From: Bacteroidales bacterium UBA1181
GTDB taxonomy: Bacteria; Bacteroidota; Bacteroidia; Bacteroidales; Paludibacteraceae
Assembly (NCBI GenBank): GCA_002310215.1
Contig: DBYR01000013.1
Coordinates: 1 to 64,000, forward strand
Direction of reading: 5' to 3'
DNA length: 64,000 nt
A program made the translations under genes and the position numbers. This document shows positions 52,801-60,872 of the stretch, in pieces. Below the pieces are notes generated by a model, which was not told the DNA's origin, did not search any database, and saw only the letters and a list, made by a program, of their open reading frames with translations. Position 1 is the stretch's first letter. Every line of letters begins with the position of its first letter.

Positions 52801-53754
52801 AAAGGGAATGTAAAGGTTGTCGCTGGTGGAATAGATTATGCATATCTGCATAATGAAGCAAATAGGCCTGCAAACACAGTAACAATTAGTGCAAGCGGTG
52901 CAAATGCTGGATATGTAAACTTTTGGCGTGAACCCATTTTTGCATCAGATTGTACTACAGTAAGAGGGAAGAACGATTTACATACTTTGTTTTTGTATAA
53001 TTTTCTTCTCTCTATACAAGACCAGATTTACTATTTACAAAAAGGTTCTGGGCAGCCACACGTTTATCCCGATGACCTGAAACTAATTCAAGTTCCAAAT
53101 ATTGACGAAAAACTTCAACGACAAATTATTTCTGAATGCGAAAAGATTGATGAGGAATACAACAATAGTCGAAAAAGCATAGAGGAATGTCAAAAGAAGA
53201 TAGAGGATGTATTTGATAAAATAGACAAAAAGGCAACCAAAGAAATAAGGCTTTCTAATGTGGCTCTATTTGATATTTCCATCGGTCGCAGAGTGCTAAA
53301 CTCCGAGGTCAATCCGAATTACGACATTCCTGTGTATAGCGCAAACGTATTTGAACCATTTGGAATGATAGACAAACTTTTGATAGAAGATTTTTCTAAA
53401 GATTCTATACTTTGGGGAATAGATGGAGATTGGATGGTAAATGTAATACCAGCTAATCAATCATTTTACCCAACAGACCATTGTGGTGTGTTACGAATAA
53501 AAACTGATGACATATTGCCCAAATATATGGCTCATCTATTAGAAACAGAAGGTAAAAAAGTTGGGTTTAAACGAAGTTATCGTGCATCAATAGACAGAAT
53601 CGAAGGTTTGTCTGTAAAAGTAGCACCAATCGATGACCAGTGTAGAGCTATCTCAGAAATTGAAACATACGAGCAGAAAATCGCAGAGGCAAAGGCAATA
53701 ATGGCTGGTTGTGCAGAGCGAAAGAAGCAGATTCTGGATAAGTGGCTGAAATAA
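49846..53754 (+). CDS. Single-chain restriction-methylation-specificity enzyme (type I-like / type IIB-IIG)
   Basis: 1302 residues fusing three functions. Residues ~1-200: nuclease of the HsdR-N/PD-(D/E)XK kind, with D104 in SGRADIWV and E128-x-K130 in LLIIECKTSGGEF. Residues ~380-720: N6-adenine methylase of the HsdM type, motif I DYACGAGHF (D462) and motif IV NPPY (N546-Y549). Residues ~1000-1302: two target-recognition half-domains with coiled-coil spacers (EKIDEEYNNSRKSIEECQKKIEDVFDKI and YEQKIAEAKAIMAGCAERKKQILDKWL), as in HsdS. No separate hsdR/M/S genes flank it. AloI/TstI-type enzymes have the same order in one chain. Codon use is AT-rich, unlike the native genes. Confidence 0.88.
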   Translation: MITKDNLKRILGALGFSKENEVYSKHYESTDCDLKVDFKEGKIIYPETKGFVVNERQTCNLSDPENFVVLECVNQLFEKGYHPNHIELEPRWKLGHNAKSGRADIWVRTFKKIDDKETEEKESLLIIECKTSGGEFNGAWKDTLEDGAQLFSYFQQERASKFLCLYTSDFIDDKIKSEYHLINVQDNDDLLINLKEPKTYKKSQNNKELFATWKETYQQDSSTRGLFEPDIAAYEIGKNKYTIEDLVEIDSESMQKKYNEFATILRQHNVSGHENAFDKLVNLFLAKVVDETNNPQSLNFYWKGAAYDDYFHLQDRLQKLYKIGMEKFLGEDVTYIDNKEVEDAFRLFKNDPDATKKTILEYFRQLKFFTNNDFAFIDVHNEHLFYQNSAVLLKIVKMLQDIKLKTKTQNQFLGDLFEGFLDQGVKQSEGQFFTPTPIVKFLISSLPLQQIVDETEIPQVIDYACGAGHFLNEYAEQIKPFVMAKKGNLSDYYGAIVGIEKEYRLSKVSKVASFMYGQDDIKIIYADALSDINDVKSNTFSVLVANPPYSVKGFLETLTKEERSKFELINEVSDIAVNNSIETFFVERAAQLLKIGGVAAIILPSSVLSNGNIYIKCREIILQYFDIVAIAEFGSGTFGKTGTNTVTLFLRRKAVNPSLAEHYRNRVDTWFNGDETKNEVFEDHPLLEAYCQHIGVPVKTYKTLFNTNLITTETTNTGEPQYDNETMYIAAEPIADYHAKSLMDYDIFKEYERVFDAKSEGGRIDTKGLNEKAKVIRKKMRDKAKSKTFKNLSLSEQDALISKELTSFIKEIEKDKLYYYMLVKDNKQPIVVVKSPANKDDIKKYLGYEWSDAKGNEGIKYLNVTVSKTNEGEGAEDDTMQQLQGIKGIQTPLFNPQDLLDSEKINSIIRQNFQNGAPNIPEQLMSFVSMCELVDMLDFTRVSFDKQIKTTVDKKVEIVSKYPLVKLGDIAEVLKGKSITSAQTKKGNVKVVAGGIDYAYLHNEANRPANTVTISASGANAGYVNFWREPIFASDCTTVRGKNDLHTLFLYNFLLSIQDQIYYLQKGSGQPHVYPDDLKLIQVPNIDEKLQRQIISECEKIDEEYNNSRKSIEECQKKIEDVFDKIDKKATKEIRLSNVALFDISIGRRVLNSEVNPNYDIPVYSANVFEPFGMIDKLLIEDFSKDSILWGIDGDWMVNVIPANQSFYPTDHCGVLRIKTDDILPKYMAHLLETEGKKVGFKRSYRASIDRIEGLSVKVAPIDDQCRAISEIETYEQKIAEAKAIMAGCAERKKQILDKWLK

Positions 53755-53802
53755 CAGTACATCTGTAAACACATACAAAAAAGACAAAACATAATGCACC
53801 CT

Positions 53803-53845
53803 TACACTTTTTAGTCGCACTTTCTGTACCATCGTTACACTTTTT
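53803..53845. repeat. 33-nt repeat, left copy (1.3 units)
   Basis: TTTTTAGTCGCACTTTCTG and ACCATC.TTACACTTTTT match the first unit of the array at 55445-55565 with few differences. Confidence 0.75.
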
Positions 53846-53956
53846 CCTACGTAAAAAACGTTTCCCCTCTTCCGTCAGGAAAGGTTCTACTTCGTCGAGC
53901 GGGATGGCTGCTTCTGGACAGCAATCGTCTGTAATCTCATAGCGCTTAATAAACAC
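53803..53956 (-). pseudogene. Coding-like minus-strand fragment
   Basis: From a GTG at 53956 the minus strand reads FIKRYEITDDCCPEAAIPL then DEVEPFLTEEGKRFLRR, which has protein-like composition, before running into the 33-nt repeat and a hydrophobic tail. It is probably the start of a truncated gene. Family not recognised. Confidence 0.3.
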
Positions 53957-54087
53957 TTAAAGAGCCATGATTTAGAGTCCCGAAGGGACGACACGATTAT
54001 CTGTCGACCAGGGAATCAGTTCAAAAGCCAGTTATTCAAGGTGCTAATCAAGGTGTTACAAAAGAGACTAATCTTGATGGAAAATTA

Positions 54088-54146
54088 ATTTTGTCTTGCA
54101 CATAAAACAAAATATACATAATTTTGTCTTGCACGCAAAACAAAAT
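54088..54146. promoter_or_regulatory. Two direct copies of a palindrome (ATTTTGTcttgca...ACAAAAT)
   Basis: 54088-54113 and 54121-54146 differ in only two bases; each is an imperfect palindrome with ATTTTGT/ACAAAAT arms. They start 33 nt apart (three helical turns) and the second ends 6 nt before the ATPase ATG, a good geometry for a dimeric repressor or for autoregulation. Confidence 0.55.
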
Positions 54147-54152
54147 AGAGAA

Positions 54153-55442
54153 ATGTTAGATGTAAATCATATTAAAACAATCCTTCGATCCAATCAAGTC
54201 ATGGTGGAGAATGTGAAGGTCGTACATCGAGATTTTGATTTCTACGATGGGGCTAATTTTGTGCTTGTAGGTGTACGACGCGCAGGCAAGTCTTTCCTTT
54301 TGTTCCAGCAGATGCAACACCTATTACGCATCGGGAAGACTTGGAGGGATATGCTTTACATCAATTTTGAAGATGATCGGCTTTTAGGATTTGAGACATC
54401 TGATTTCGAGCGACTGTTAGAGGCTCATAACTCTATGAGCGGTAGCGACGAACATCCAATATTGTTCCTAGATGAGATTCAAAACATTGATGGATGGCAT
54501 AAGTTCGCAAGACGGCTAGCAGACCACAAATATCAGGTCTATATCACTGGTTCAAACGCAAAGATGTTAGGTTCTGACGTGCCGACAACCTTGGGCGGAC
54601 GCTATGTGGTGAAAACAATTTTCCCTTATAGTTATCACGAATTCCTGAATGCCAATGGCGTTAATTTGTCTGACAACCAGATACGCCTGACAACTGAGAA
54701 AGCAAAACTGAATTGGTGCCTTGAAGAATATATGTGCTATGGGGGGTTCCCCGAATGTGCGACGTATCCTGCTAAAACAGAATACCTAATGTCTGTGTAT
54801 CAAAAAATATATTTAGGTGATATCGCATCTCGTCACAAGATAGAGAACACGTTCGCTTTGCGCCTGATGTTCAAGAAATTGGCGGAAAGCATAAAACAAC
54901 CCATCTCATTTTCTCGCCTCACATCCTTGATTTCTTCAACAGGAACAAAATTCTCAAAAAGTACGGCCATAAACTATATGGAATATTCCAAAGATTCATT
55001 CTTGGTCATGCCAATACAGAATATGGCCGACAATTTTACGGAGAGGGAAACTAACATGAAGTATTATTTTGTCGACAACGGCATCATCTCTCTTTTAACA
55101 CTGGATAATCGAACCTCATTGCTTGAAAACATGGTTGCAACAGCATTATGGAGGAAATATGAGGCTTTCGAAAATACGGTTTTTTTCTATAACCATAATA
55201 TAGAAGTTGATTTTGTCGTACCCGAACACGGACTTGCCATACAAGTTTGTTATGATTTAGGTGAAGAAGGGTCCGAAACTTATATCCGTGAGACACAGGC
55301 TTTGCTGAAAATCAGCAAAAAATTCAGTGCCTACGAAAGACTTATTATCCTGACCTATTCCGGCAAGGAGTATAAAATAAAAACGGACGACAAAACGATT
55401 GATGTGGTGAATGTAGGGAATTGGTTGTTGAGCAATGATTAA
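54153..55442 (+). CDS. AAA-family ATPase with DUF4143 domain
   Basis: 429 residues from the ATG at 54153 (MLDVNHIK). An upstream in-frame TTG at 54096 lies inside the palindromes and is not used here. Walker A GVRRAGKS (40-47), Walker B PILFLDEIQN (D107, E108), sensor-like ITGSNAKML, then the SxxLGGRYVVKTIFPYSYHEFL motif typical of the family. The C-terminal ~200 residues are DUF4143 (YYFVDNGIISLL, ENMVATALWRKYE, VDFVVP with a PDDEXK-like core). These ATPases are common in Bacteroidota, often mobile and many per genome; their role is unknown, possibly defence or toxin-antitoxin related. Flanked by repeat copies. Confidence 0.85.
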   Translation: MLDVNHIKTILRSNQVMVENVKVVHRDFDFYDGANFVLVGVRRAGKSFLLFQQMQHLLRIGKTWRDMLYINFEDDRLLGFETSDFERLLEAHNSMSGSDEHPILFLDEIQNIDGWHKFARRLADHKYQVYITGSNAKMLGSDVPTTLGGRYVVKTIFPYSYHEFLNANGVNLSDNQIRLTTEKAKLNWCLEEYMCYGGFPECATYPAKTEYLMSVYQKIYLGDIASRHKIENTFALRLMFKKLAESIKQPISFSRLTSLISSTGTKFSKSTAINYMEYSKDSFLVMPIQNMADNFTERETNMKYYFVDNGIISLLTLDNRTSLLENMVATALWRKYEAFENTVFFYNHNIEVDFVVPEHGLAIQVCYDLGEEGSETYIRETQALLKISKKFSAYERLIILTYSGKEYKIKTDDKTIDVVNVGNWLLSND

Positions 55443-55444
55443 TC

Positions 55445-55565
55445 ACATTTTTTAGTCGCACTTTCTGCACCATCATTACACTTTTTAGTCGCACTTTTTG
55501 TCTGTTCGATACACTTTTTAGTCGGAGTTTTTGTAAATCGTTACACTTTTCAGGCGGACTTTTGG
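55445..55565. repeat. 33-nt tandem repeat array, right of the ATPase gene
   Basis: Four degenerate units with period 33, 33 and 32 nt, core TACACTTTTTAGTCGCACTTT (anchor TAGTC at 55453, 55486, 55519 and CAGGC at 55551). On the minus strand the frame encodes repeated QKVRLKSV heptads. A partial copy lies on the other side of the gene (53803-53845). Confidence 0.8.
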
Positions 55566-55620
55566 CAAACAGGGTCAAATCAAACATGCGCATATATTTC
55601 CACAAATGAAGGGAAAATTA

Positions 55621-55628
55621 TATATTTG
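55621..55628 (+). promoter_or_regulatory. -7 box (TATATTTG) for gldE-gldD-gldG
   Basis: TAnnTTTG match; a small hairpin ATCGGAA-AAA-TTCCGAT follows at 55633-55649. The start codon is 50-74 nt downstream. Confidence 0.55.
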
Positions 55629-55677
55629 CACTATCGGAAAAATTCCGATGTATTATGTTTAACGAAATTTTCAGTAA

Positions 55678-57012
55678 TTGGATATACCACTTTTATCTTT
55701 TATGGAATGGGCCGGCACACCGGATGCTTGGTGGACGGCCACTCTTACGGCGGCGGTCATTGTCGCGATTATCTCTTTTGTGTTGCTAGCCTTCGTTTCA
55801 TTCTTCGAATCGGAGTTCTTCTCCTTGAACAGCAATGAAATAGCTGAGATCAAGATTTCCAACGACAAGAAGTTCGAACGGCTGAAGAACCTCTCCGAAG
55901 ACCCGCTCAGAACCTTAGGCGGCGTGATCTCAACCCGCTACATCTTCATCGTGACGGGCATATCCACCACCACCCTCCTGCTGTGGCACCTCCTTTCGGG
56001 CACCTGCGTGGCGCTATGGGGAAAATGGCTCATCGTCATCGCCACAATAGGCATCCTACTGACCATCTTCGCAGAATATATCCCGAAGAAAATGGCCAAC
56101 AAACAAAGCCAGAAACACCTGTGCCGGAGCGCTAACATCGTCAGCCTGTTCGGCCTGCTATTCTCCCCGTTCACCAAACTGCTGATGCTCAAGACCGGCG
56201 TCGTGGAGCGCAGGCTGGAGTCGCGCACCCAACATAGCGCAGCCATAGAGGACATCTCAGACTCGCTGAACCTCTCCGACGCGGAGACGGCCGACGAGAA
56301 AGAGATCCTGCGGGGCGTGATGAACTTCGGTAAAATCAGCGTCGACGAGATCATGCAACCGCGCGTGGACATCGTGGACGTGGACTTCAACAGCGATTTC
56401 GACACCGTGCTCGAGATCATACGCGAGTCGGAATACTCCCGCCTCCCCGTCTACGAGGACTCCATCGACTACGTGAAGGGTATCCTCTACATCAAGGACT
56501 TCCTGCAATACACCGACCAGAAGAAAGACTTCAAGTGGCAGAACCATATCCGTGAGGCCTACTTCGTGCCGGAGAACAAGAAGATAGACGACCTCCTGAA
56601 GGAATTCCAACAGAAGCATATCCACATGGCGGTCGTGGTGGACGAGTTCGGCGGAACGTCGGGCATCGTCACCATGGAGGACATCATCGAGGTCATCGTG
56701 GGCGACATCTGCGACGAGCACGACGAGGAGGAGAAACAGATCATCCCGATCGACGCCAACACCTATATCCTCGACGGAAAACTCCTGCTCTCGGACTTCT
56801 ACCACATCAACGGTGTGAACAAGGAGGACTTCGGCGAGACGGAGGGCGACGCGGACACGCTGGCGGGTCTCATCCTCGAAATGAAGGGCTACATCCCTAC
56901 CCCAGGCGAAACGATCGAGCTGGGCAGCAGATACCGCTTCGAGATCAAATCGGCGGATAAACGCAGAATCAAGGAAATAAAGTTCATCATCAATGAAGAA
57001 AAGAATGAATAA
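55678..57012 (+). CDS. gldE: Gliding-motility-associated protein GldE (CNNM-CBS-CorC)
   Basis: 444 residues from a TTG at 55678 (MDIPLLSFMEW); no ATG is available upstream in frame before a stop, and the next ATG is at 55702. Residues ~15-205 form the CNNM/DUF21 membrane domain with four hydrophobic segments. Residues ~220-345 are two CBS domains (MQPRVDIVDVD, YSRLPVYEDS). Residues ~355-440 are the CorC/HlyC domain. GldE works with GldD in Bacteroidota gliding and T9SS function. It overlaps gldD by 20 nt. Composition returns to the GC-richer native type here. Confidence 0.9.
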   Translation: MDIPLLSFMEWAGTPDAWWTATLTAAVIVAIISFVLLAFVSFFESEFFSLNSNEIAEIKISNDKKFERLKNLSEDPLRTLGGVISTRYIFIVTGISTTTLLLWHLLSGTCVALWGKWLIVIATIGILLTIFAEYIPKKMANKQSQKHLCRSANIVSLFGLLFSPFTKLLMLKTGVVERRLESRTQHSAAIEDISDSLNLSDAETADEKEILRGVMNFGKISVDEIMQPRVDIVDVDFNSDFDTVLEIIRESEYSRLPVYEDSIDYVKGILYIKDFLQYTDQKKDFKWQNHIREAYFVPENKKIDDLLKEFQQKHIHMAVVVDEFGGTSGIVTMEDIIEVIVGDICDEHDEEEKQIIPIDANTYILDGKLLLSDFYHINGVNKEDFGETEGDADTLAGLILEMKGYIPTPGETIELGSRYRFEIKSADKRRIKEIKFIINEEKNE

Positions 57013-57574
57013 AGGCATATTGTTCCTCTTCGCCATGGTGCTGCTGAGCGCCTGCACGGAGTACATGCCTAAACCACGTGGATACTTCCGCATAGATCTG
57101 CAAGAGAAGTCTTACAAGAGATTCCATACGGAGGGTTTCCCCTGCTCCTTCGAATACGCCGACAACGTCTCCGTCGTCAAGACAAGCGGTGTCGAGGCGG
57201 ACTCGGTGTGGGTGGATATCATATACCCGCAATACAACGCGCGCATCTACGGCACCTACCGCAAGGTGGACGGCAACTTCGCCCAACTCTCGGAGGAGGC
57301 CTACAAACTGGTGTACCAACCCCACGTCTCCAAGGCGGAGGGCATCAACACCTCCTTCTTCTCCAGCGACGAGCACAAGGTCTACGGCATGCTCTATGAG
57401 CTGAAGGGCAACACCGCGTCGAACATCCAGTTCGCCATGTCGGACAGCACCCGCCACTTCCTGCGCGGGGCGCTCTACTTCAACGCCAGCCCGAACAAAG
57501 ACTCCATCGCCCCTGTGGTGGACTACATCAAGGAGGATATCATCAACCTAATCAACACGTTAGAATGGAAATGA
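56993..57574 (+). CDS. gldD: Gliding motility lipoprotein GldD
   Basis: 193 residues. Lipoprotein signal with box LLSAC (C21). The conserved N-terminal MPKPRGYFRIDL and the SFEYADN/VDIIYPQYNARIYGTY segments identify GldD. It overlaps gldE (20 nt) and gldG (10 nt), so the three are translationally coupled. An alternative start is the ATG at 57005. Confidence 0.93.
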   Translation: MKKRMNKGILFLFAMVLLSACTEYMPKPRGYFRIDLQEKSYKRFHTEGFPCSFEYADNVSVVKTSGVEADSVWVDIIYPQYNARIYGTYRKVDGNFAQLSEEAYKLVYQPHVSKAEGINTSFFSSDEHKVYGMLYELKGNTASNIQFAMSDSTRHFLRGALYFNASPNKDSIAPVVDYIKEDIINLINTLEWK

Positions 57575-59265
57575 TAAAAAAGAGCATCCATATCATCCTT
57601 TTCATCATAGCGGTCATCGCTGTCTACTTCATATCGGAGCGGCACTTCTTCCGCATCGACCTGACCTCGGAGAAGCGTTATTCCCTCTCCGACAACACCA
57701 AGAACCTCCTCGGCTCACTGGACGACGAACTGGAGGTGAAGGTCTATCTGGACGGAGACCTCAACGCGGGCTTCCTGCGCCTCCGCAAGGCCACCAAGGA
57801 GATGCTCGACGAGTTTGACGCATACGCGGGGAAGAGGGTACGCTACTCCTTCGAGAACCCTTCCGCAGGCGCCACCAACGAGGAGCGCGACAAGAAATAC
57901 GAAGAGCTGGAGAAACGTGGAATGCGGGGCATATTGGTCCACGACAGGGACCAGGAGGGTCAGGCCATGCAAAAGGTGGTCTTCCCGTGGATTGAGATCC
58001 TCTACAAGGGGAAAAGCCGCCCCGTCAACCTCCTGAAGAACGTGCCGGACAAGTCGGGCGAGGAGAACCTCAACACCTCCATCGAGACGTTGGAATACGA
58101 GATCACCGACGCCCTGCGCCTCATGACCACGAAACAGGTGCCTAAGGTGGCCTTCCTGGAGGGCCACGGCGAATGGGTGCAGCCGCTGGTCTACGACATG
58201 ACCCAGGCATTGAGCCACTACTACCAGGTGGACAGAGGCGCCATCACCGACGACCCCTCCATCCTGAACGACTACAAGGCGCTCATCATCGCCGGACCTA
58301 CGGAGGACTTCCCCGAAAAGGATAAATACGTGATCGACCAATACATCATGAAGGGAGGCAAGGTGCTCTGGCTGGTGGACGGTGCCCGCATCTCGCTGGA
58401 TAGCCTCTCCACCGCCTCGCAAACCATCGGCATAGAGAACAAGCTGAACCTCAGCGACCAACTCTTCAACTACGGCGTGCGCATCAACGCGGACCTCGTG
58501 CAGGACGTGCAATGCCTACTGATCCCAGTGAACACGGCGCGCATGGGCGACCAACCTAAGTACGAACCGATGCCTTGGTACTACTCACCTCTGGCGTTGG
58601 CGACCCCTATCCACCCTATCTCCAAGAACCTGGCGCCCGTGAAGACGGAGTTCGTCAGCTCAATCGACTTCGTGAACGAGGAGATGGACGTGAAGAAGAC
58701 CCCGCTGCTCGTCACCTCGACCGGTACGCACGTGCAGAACATCCCTTCCGTCGTCAGCATGGATGTCATCAACGTGGAAAAGAACGGTTACTACTTCAAC
58801 AAGCATAATATCATCCTCGGAGCCGTGCTGGAGGGCGTGTTCCCTTCCGTCTTCAAGAACAGGATGGTCCCTCAGGGCGTGACGACGTCAGACCCGATGC
58901 TGACGGAGAGCAAACCGACCAAGATGGTTGTCATCGCGGATGGCGACGTCATCCGAAACGATGTGCAGGGCAAGGGTGAGAACATGAACATCCTACCGCT
59001 CGGCTACGACCGCTACATGAACCAACAATTCAGCAACAAGGAGCTACTCCTCAATGCTGTGAACTACCTCACGGACGATGACGGATGGATGGCCCTTCGC
59101 TCACGGGAGATCAAGCTGCGCCTGCTGAACAAACCCGCCATCATCGGACAACGCACCTTCTGGCAGATCGCCAACATAGCGCTGCCGCTCGTCCTCCTCG
59201 GACTCTTCGGGGTATGTTTCAACTTTATCAGGAAGAAAAGATACACCAAGGAACTAAAAAAGTGA
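57565..59265 (+). CDS. gldG: Gliding-motility-associated ABC transporter substrate-binding-like protein GldG
   Basis: 566 residues. One N-terminal membrane segment (IHIILFIIAVIAVYFISERHFFRIDLT, with the family motif EKRYSLSDNTK), a large periplasmic ABC_transp_aux/DUF4350-like region (VAFLEGHGE, DYKALIIAGPTEDF), and a C-terminal membrane segment (ANIALPLVLLGLFGVCFNF). GldG normally pairs with the permease GldF encoded immediately upstream; here gldD takes that place and no gldF is in the window. Confidence 0.93.
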   Translation: MEMIKKSIHIILFIIAVIAVYFISERHFFRIDLTSEKRYSLSDNTKNLLGSLDDELEVKVYLDGDLNAGFLRLRKATKEMLDEFDAYAGKRVRYSFENPSAGATNEERDKKYEELEKRGMRGILVHDRDQEGQAMQKVVFPWIEILYKGKSRPVNLLKNVPDKSGEENLNTSIETLEYEITDALRLMTTKQVPKVAFLEGHGEWVQPLVYDMTQALSHYYQVDRGAITDDPSILNDYKALIIAGPTEDFPEKDKYVIDQYIMKGGKVLWLVDGARISLDSLSTASQTIGIENKLNLSDQLFNYGVRINADLVQDVQCLLIPVNTARMGDQPKYEPMPWYYSPLALATPIHPISKNLAPVKTEFVSSIDFVNEEMDVKKTPLLVTSTGTHVQNIPSVVSMDVINVEKNGYYFNKHNIILGAVLEGVFPSVFKNRMVPQGVTTSDPMLTESKPTKMVVIADGDVIRNDVQGKGENMNILPLGYDRYMNQQFSNKELLLNAVNYLTDDDGWMALRSREIKLRLLNKPAIIGQRTFWQIANIALPLVLLGLFGVCFNFIRKKRYTKELKK

Positions 59266-59294
59266 GTTCATCCAATCATTGGACGAACCCACCT
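59256..59294 (-). terminator. Terminator for serB, at the convergent junction
   Basis: GTG.GTTC.TCCAA/TTGGA.GAAC.CAC stem; on the minus strand it is followed by TTTTTT reaching into the end of gldG. Confidence 0.65.
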
Positions 59295-59337
59295 GAACCA
59301 TATATGAGGGCATTCCGCCCCGCCACACACCGTCACC

Positions 59338-60564
59338 CTACACGAGCGACTCGATGTGCGAATCCCTAAACCCAAGGAAATAGAGGATACCATCCAACCC
59401 GATGGTGGAGATCGCTTGTTGTGCGTTCGCCTTCACCTTAGGCTTCGCATGGAAGGCGATGCCCAAGCCCGCCAAGTTCAGCATCGGGAGGTCATTCGCA
59501 CCGTCCCCGACCGCGATCACCTGTTCCAGTTCGATCTTCTCCACCTGCGCGATAAGGTTCAGCAACTCCGCCTTGCGCTTACCATCCACGATATCACCCA
59601 CATAGTTGCCCGTCAGCTTACCATCCACAATCTCCAACTGGTTGGCATAGACATAATCGACACCGAAACGTTTCTGCAGATAACGGCCGAAGTAGGTGAA
59701 ACCACCGGAGAGAATCGCTATCTTGAAGCCGCAACGCTTCAGCACACCCATCAGGCGGTCGGCGCCGTCCATGATCGGCAGGTTCTCGGCTATGTTACGC
59801 ATCACAGACTCGTCCAACCCCTTCAGCAGCGCCACACGGCGACGGAAGCTCTCGCTGAAATCGATCTCACCACGCATGGCGGACTCCGTGATGGCGCGCA
59901 CCTGGTCGCCCACACCGGCGCGGTCCGCCAGCTCGTCGATCACCTCCGTCTTGATCAGCGTGGAATCCATATCGAAGCAAACCAAGCGACGGTTGCGGCG
60001 GTAGAGGTCATCCTTCTGGAAGGAGATGTCCACATTCTCCTGCGAGGAGATCTCCATGAAACGTTGGGAGAGCGCCTCCTTGTCCAACAACTGCCCGCGC
60101 ACGGAGAACTCGATGCAGGAACGCACGTTCTCCAGCTCCCGCACGTCCAGCGAAGGACGACCGGAAAGTCGCTTGATGGAGTCGATGTTGAGGTGTTGTT
60201 CCGCCACCGCCTTGGAGACCAAAGCCATCTGGCGCGCCGTGATCGCATGGCCCAACATCGTGACGACGTAGCGGTGACGACCCTGCTTGCCCGCCCACTC
60301 GTTGTACTCGTCCGACGAGACAGGCGAGAAACGCACCTGGATGCCCAGTTCGGAGCATTTGAAGAGAATCTCCTTCATGATGTTACCCGAGTCGTTCGAG
60401 TCATCGATTTTCACCAAGAAACCCAGCGACAAGGTATGGTGGATATCCGCCTGGCCCACATCCAGGATGGTGGTGCCATATCTACCCAAAATCTCCGTCA
60501 CGGAAGCAGTCACACCAGGACGATCCTCTCCATGTATGCTAATCAATATAATCTCACTAACCAT
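59338..60564 (-). CDS. serB: Phosphoserine phosphatase with N-terminal ACT domains
   Basis: 408 residues. Residues ~1-180 hold two ACT-like regulatory domains (SIHGEDRPGVTASVTEIL; VTMLGHAITARQMALVSKAV). Residues ~190-400 are the HAD phosphatase: D198 and D200 in FDMDSTLIKTE, ILSGGFTYFG, and VGDGANDLPML. Final step of serine synthesis. Own promoter. Confidence 0.96.
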   Translation of the reverse strand: MVSEIILISIHGEDRPGVTASVTEILGRYGTTILDVGQADIHHTLSLGFLVKIDDSNDSGNIMKEILFKCSELGIQVRFSPVSSDEYNEWAGKQGRHRYVVTMLGHAITARQMALVSKAVAEQHLNIDSIKRLSGRPSLDVRELENVRSCIEFSVRGQLLDKEALSQRFMEISSQENVDISFQKDDLYRRNRRLVCFDMDSTLIKTEVIDELADRAGVGDQVRAITESAMRGEIDFSESFRRRVALLKGLDESVMRNIAENLPIMDGADRLMGVLKRCGFKIAILSGGFTYFGRYLQKRFGVDYVYANQLEIVDGKLTGNYVGDIVDGKRKAELLNLIAQVEKIELEQVIAVGDGANDLPMLNLAGLGIAFHAKPKVKANAQQAISTIGLDGILYFLGFRDSHIESLV

Positions 60565-60639
60565 TAATCTCTCTTACTTAATTATTTAGGTTTATCCAAT
60601 CATACCCTGTCACACCAGAGTAGTTTCACAAACAGGGCG

Positions 60640-60647
60640 CAAAGGTA
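60640..60647 (-). promoter_or_regulatory. -7 box (TACCTTTG) for serB
   Basis: Minus-strand TAnnTTTG match 75 nt upstream of the start; no TTG at exact -33 spacing. Confidence 0.45.
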
Positions 60648-60744
60648 CAACATTAACCGCAAATTGGAGCAATCGGCGCCTGCCAAATTACCGCGGAATA
60701 GCCATAAATAAAGCGTTTTTTAACATTAGGAGGGAGGAACCCTC

Positions 60745-60775
60745 TTGGAAGTGCAGGCGGATTCGCGTAACTTTG
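60745..60775 (+). promoter_or_regulatory. Promoter (TTG-N20-TAACTTTG) of the PNPOx-like gene
   Basis: TTG at 60745-60747, 20-nt spacer, TAACTTTG at 60768-60775; the ATG follows 97 nt later. Confidence 0.65.
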
Positions 60776-60872
60776 TGAAAACCGCAATACCTGTACGGAT
60801 GAAGATGTACCCAAGTCAGGACATACATACGAAGAGATTGGGGGATGTAGATAACAATAAAAAATTCACACA

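Larger units (their letters stand above)
53755..54152. other. Intergenic region between the RM gene and the AAA ATPase gene
   Basis: 398 bp. It holds a left copy of the 33-nt repeat (53803-53845), a coding-like minus-strand fragment (53803-53956), a small hairpin GTCCC-GAA-GGGAC at 53977-53989, and two operator-like palindromes (54088-54146). Confidence 0.6.

Noticed and set aside
55445..55565. CRISPR array
   Set aside because: The 33-nt units are contiguous and degenerate over their whole length; there are no unique spacers between identical repeats and no cas genes.
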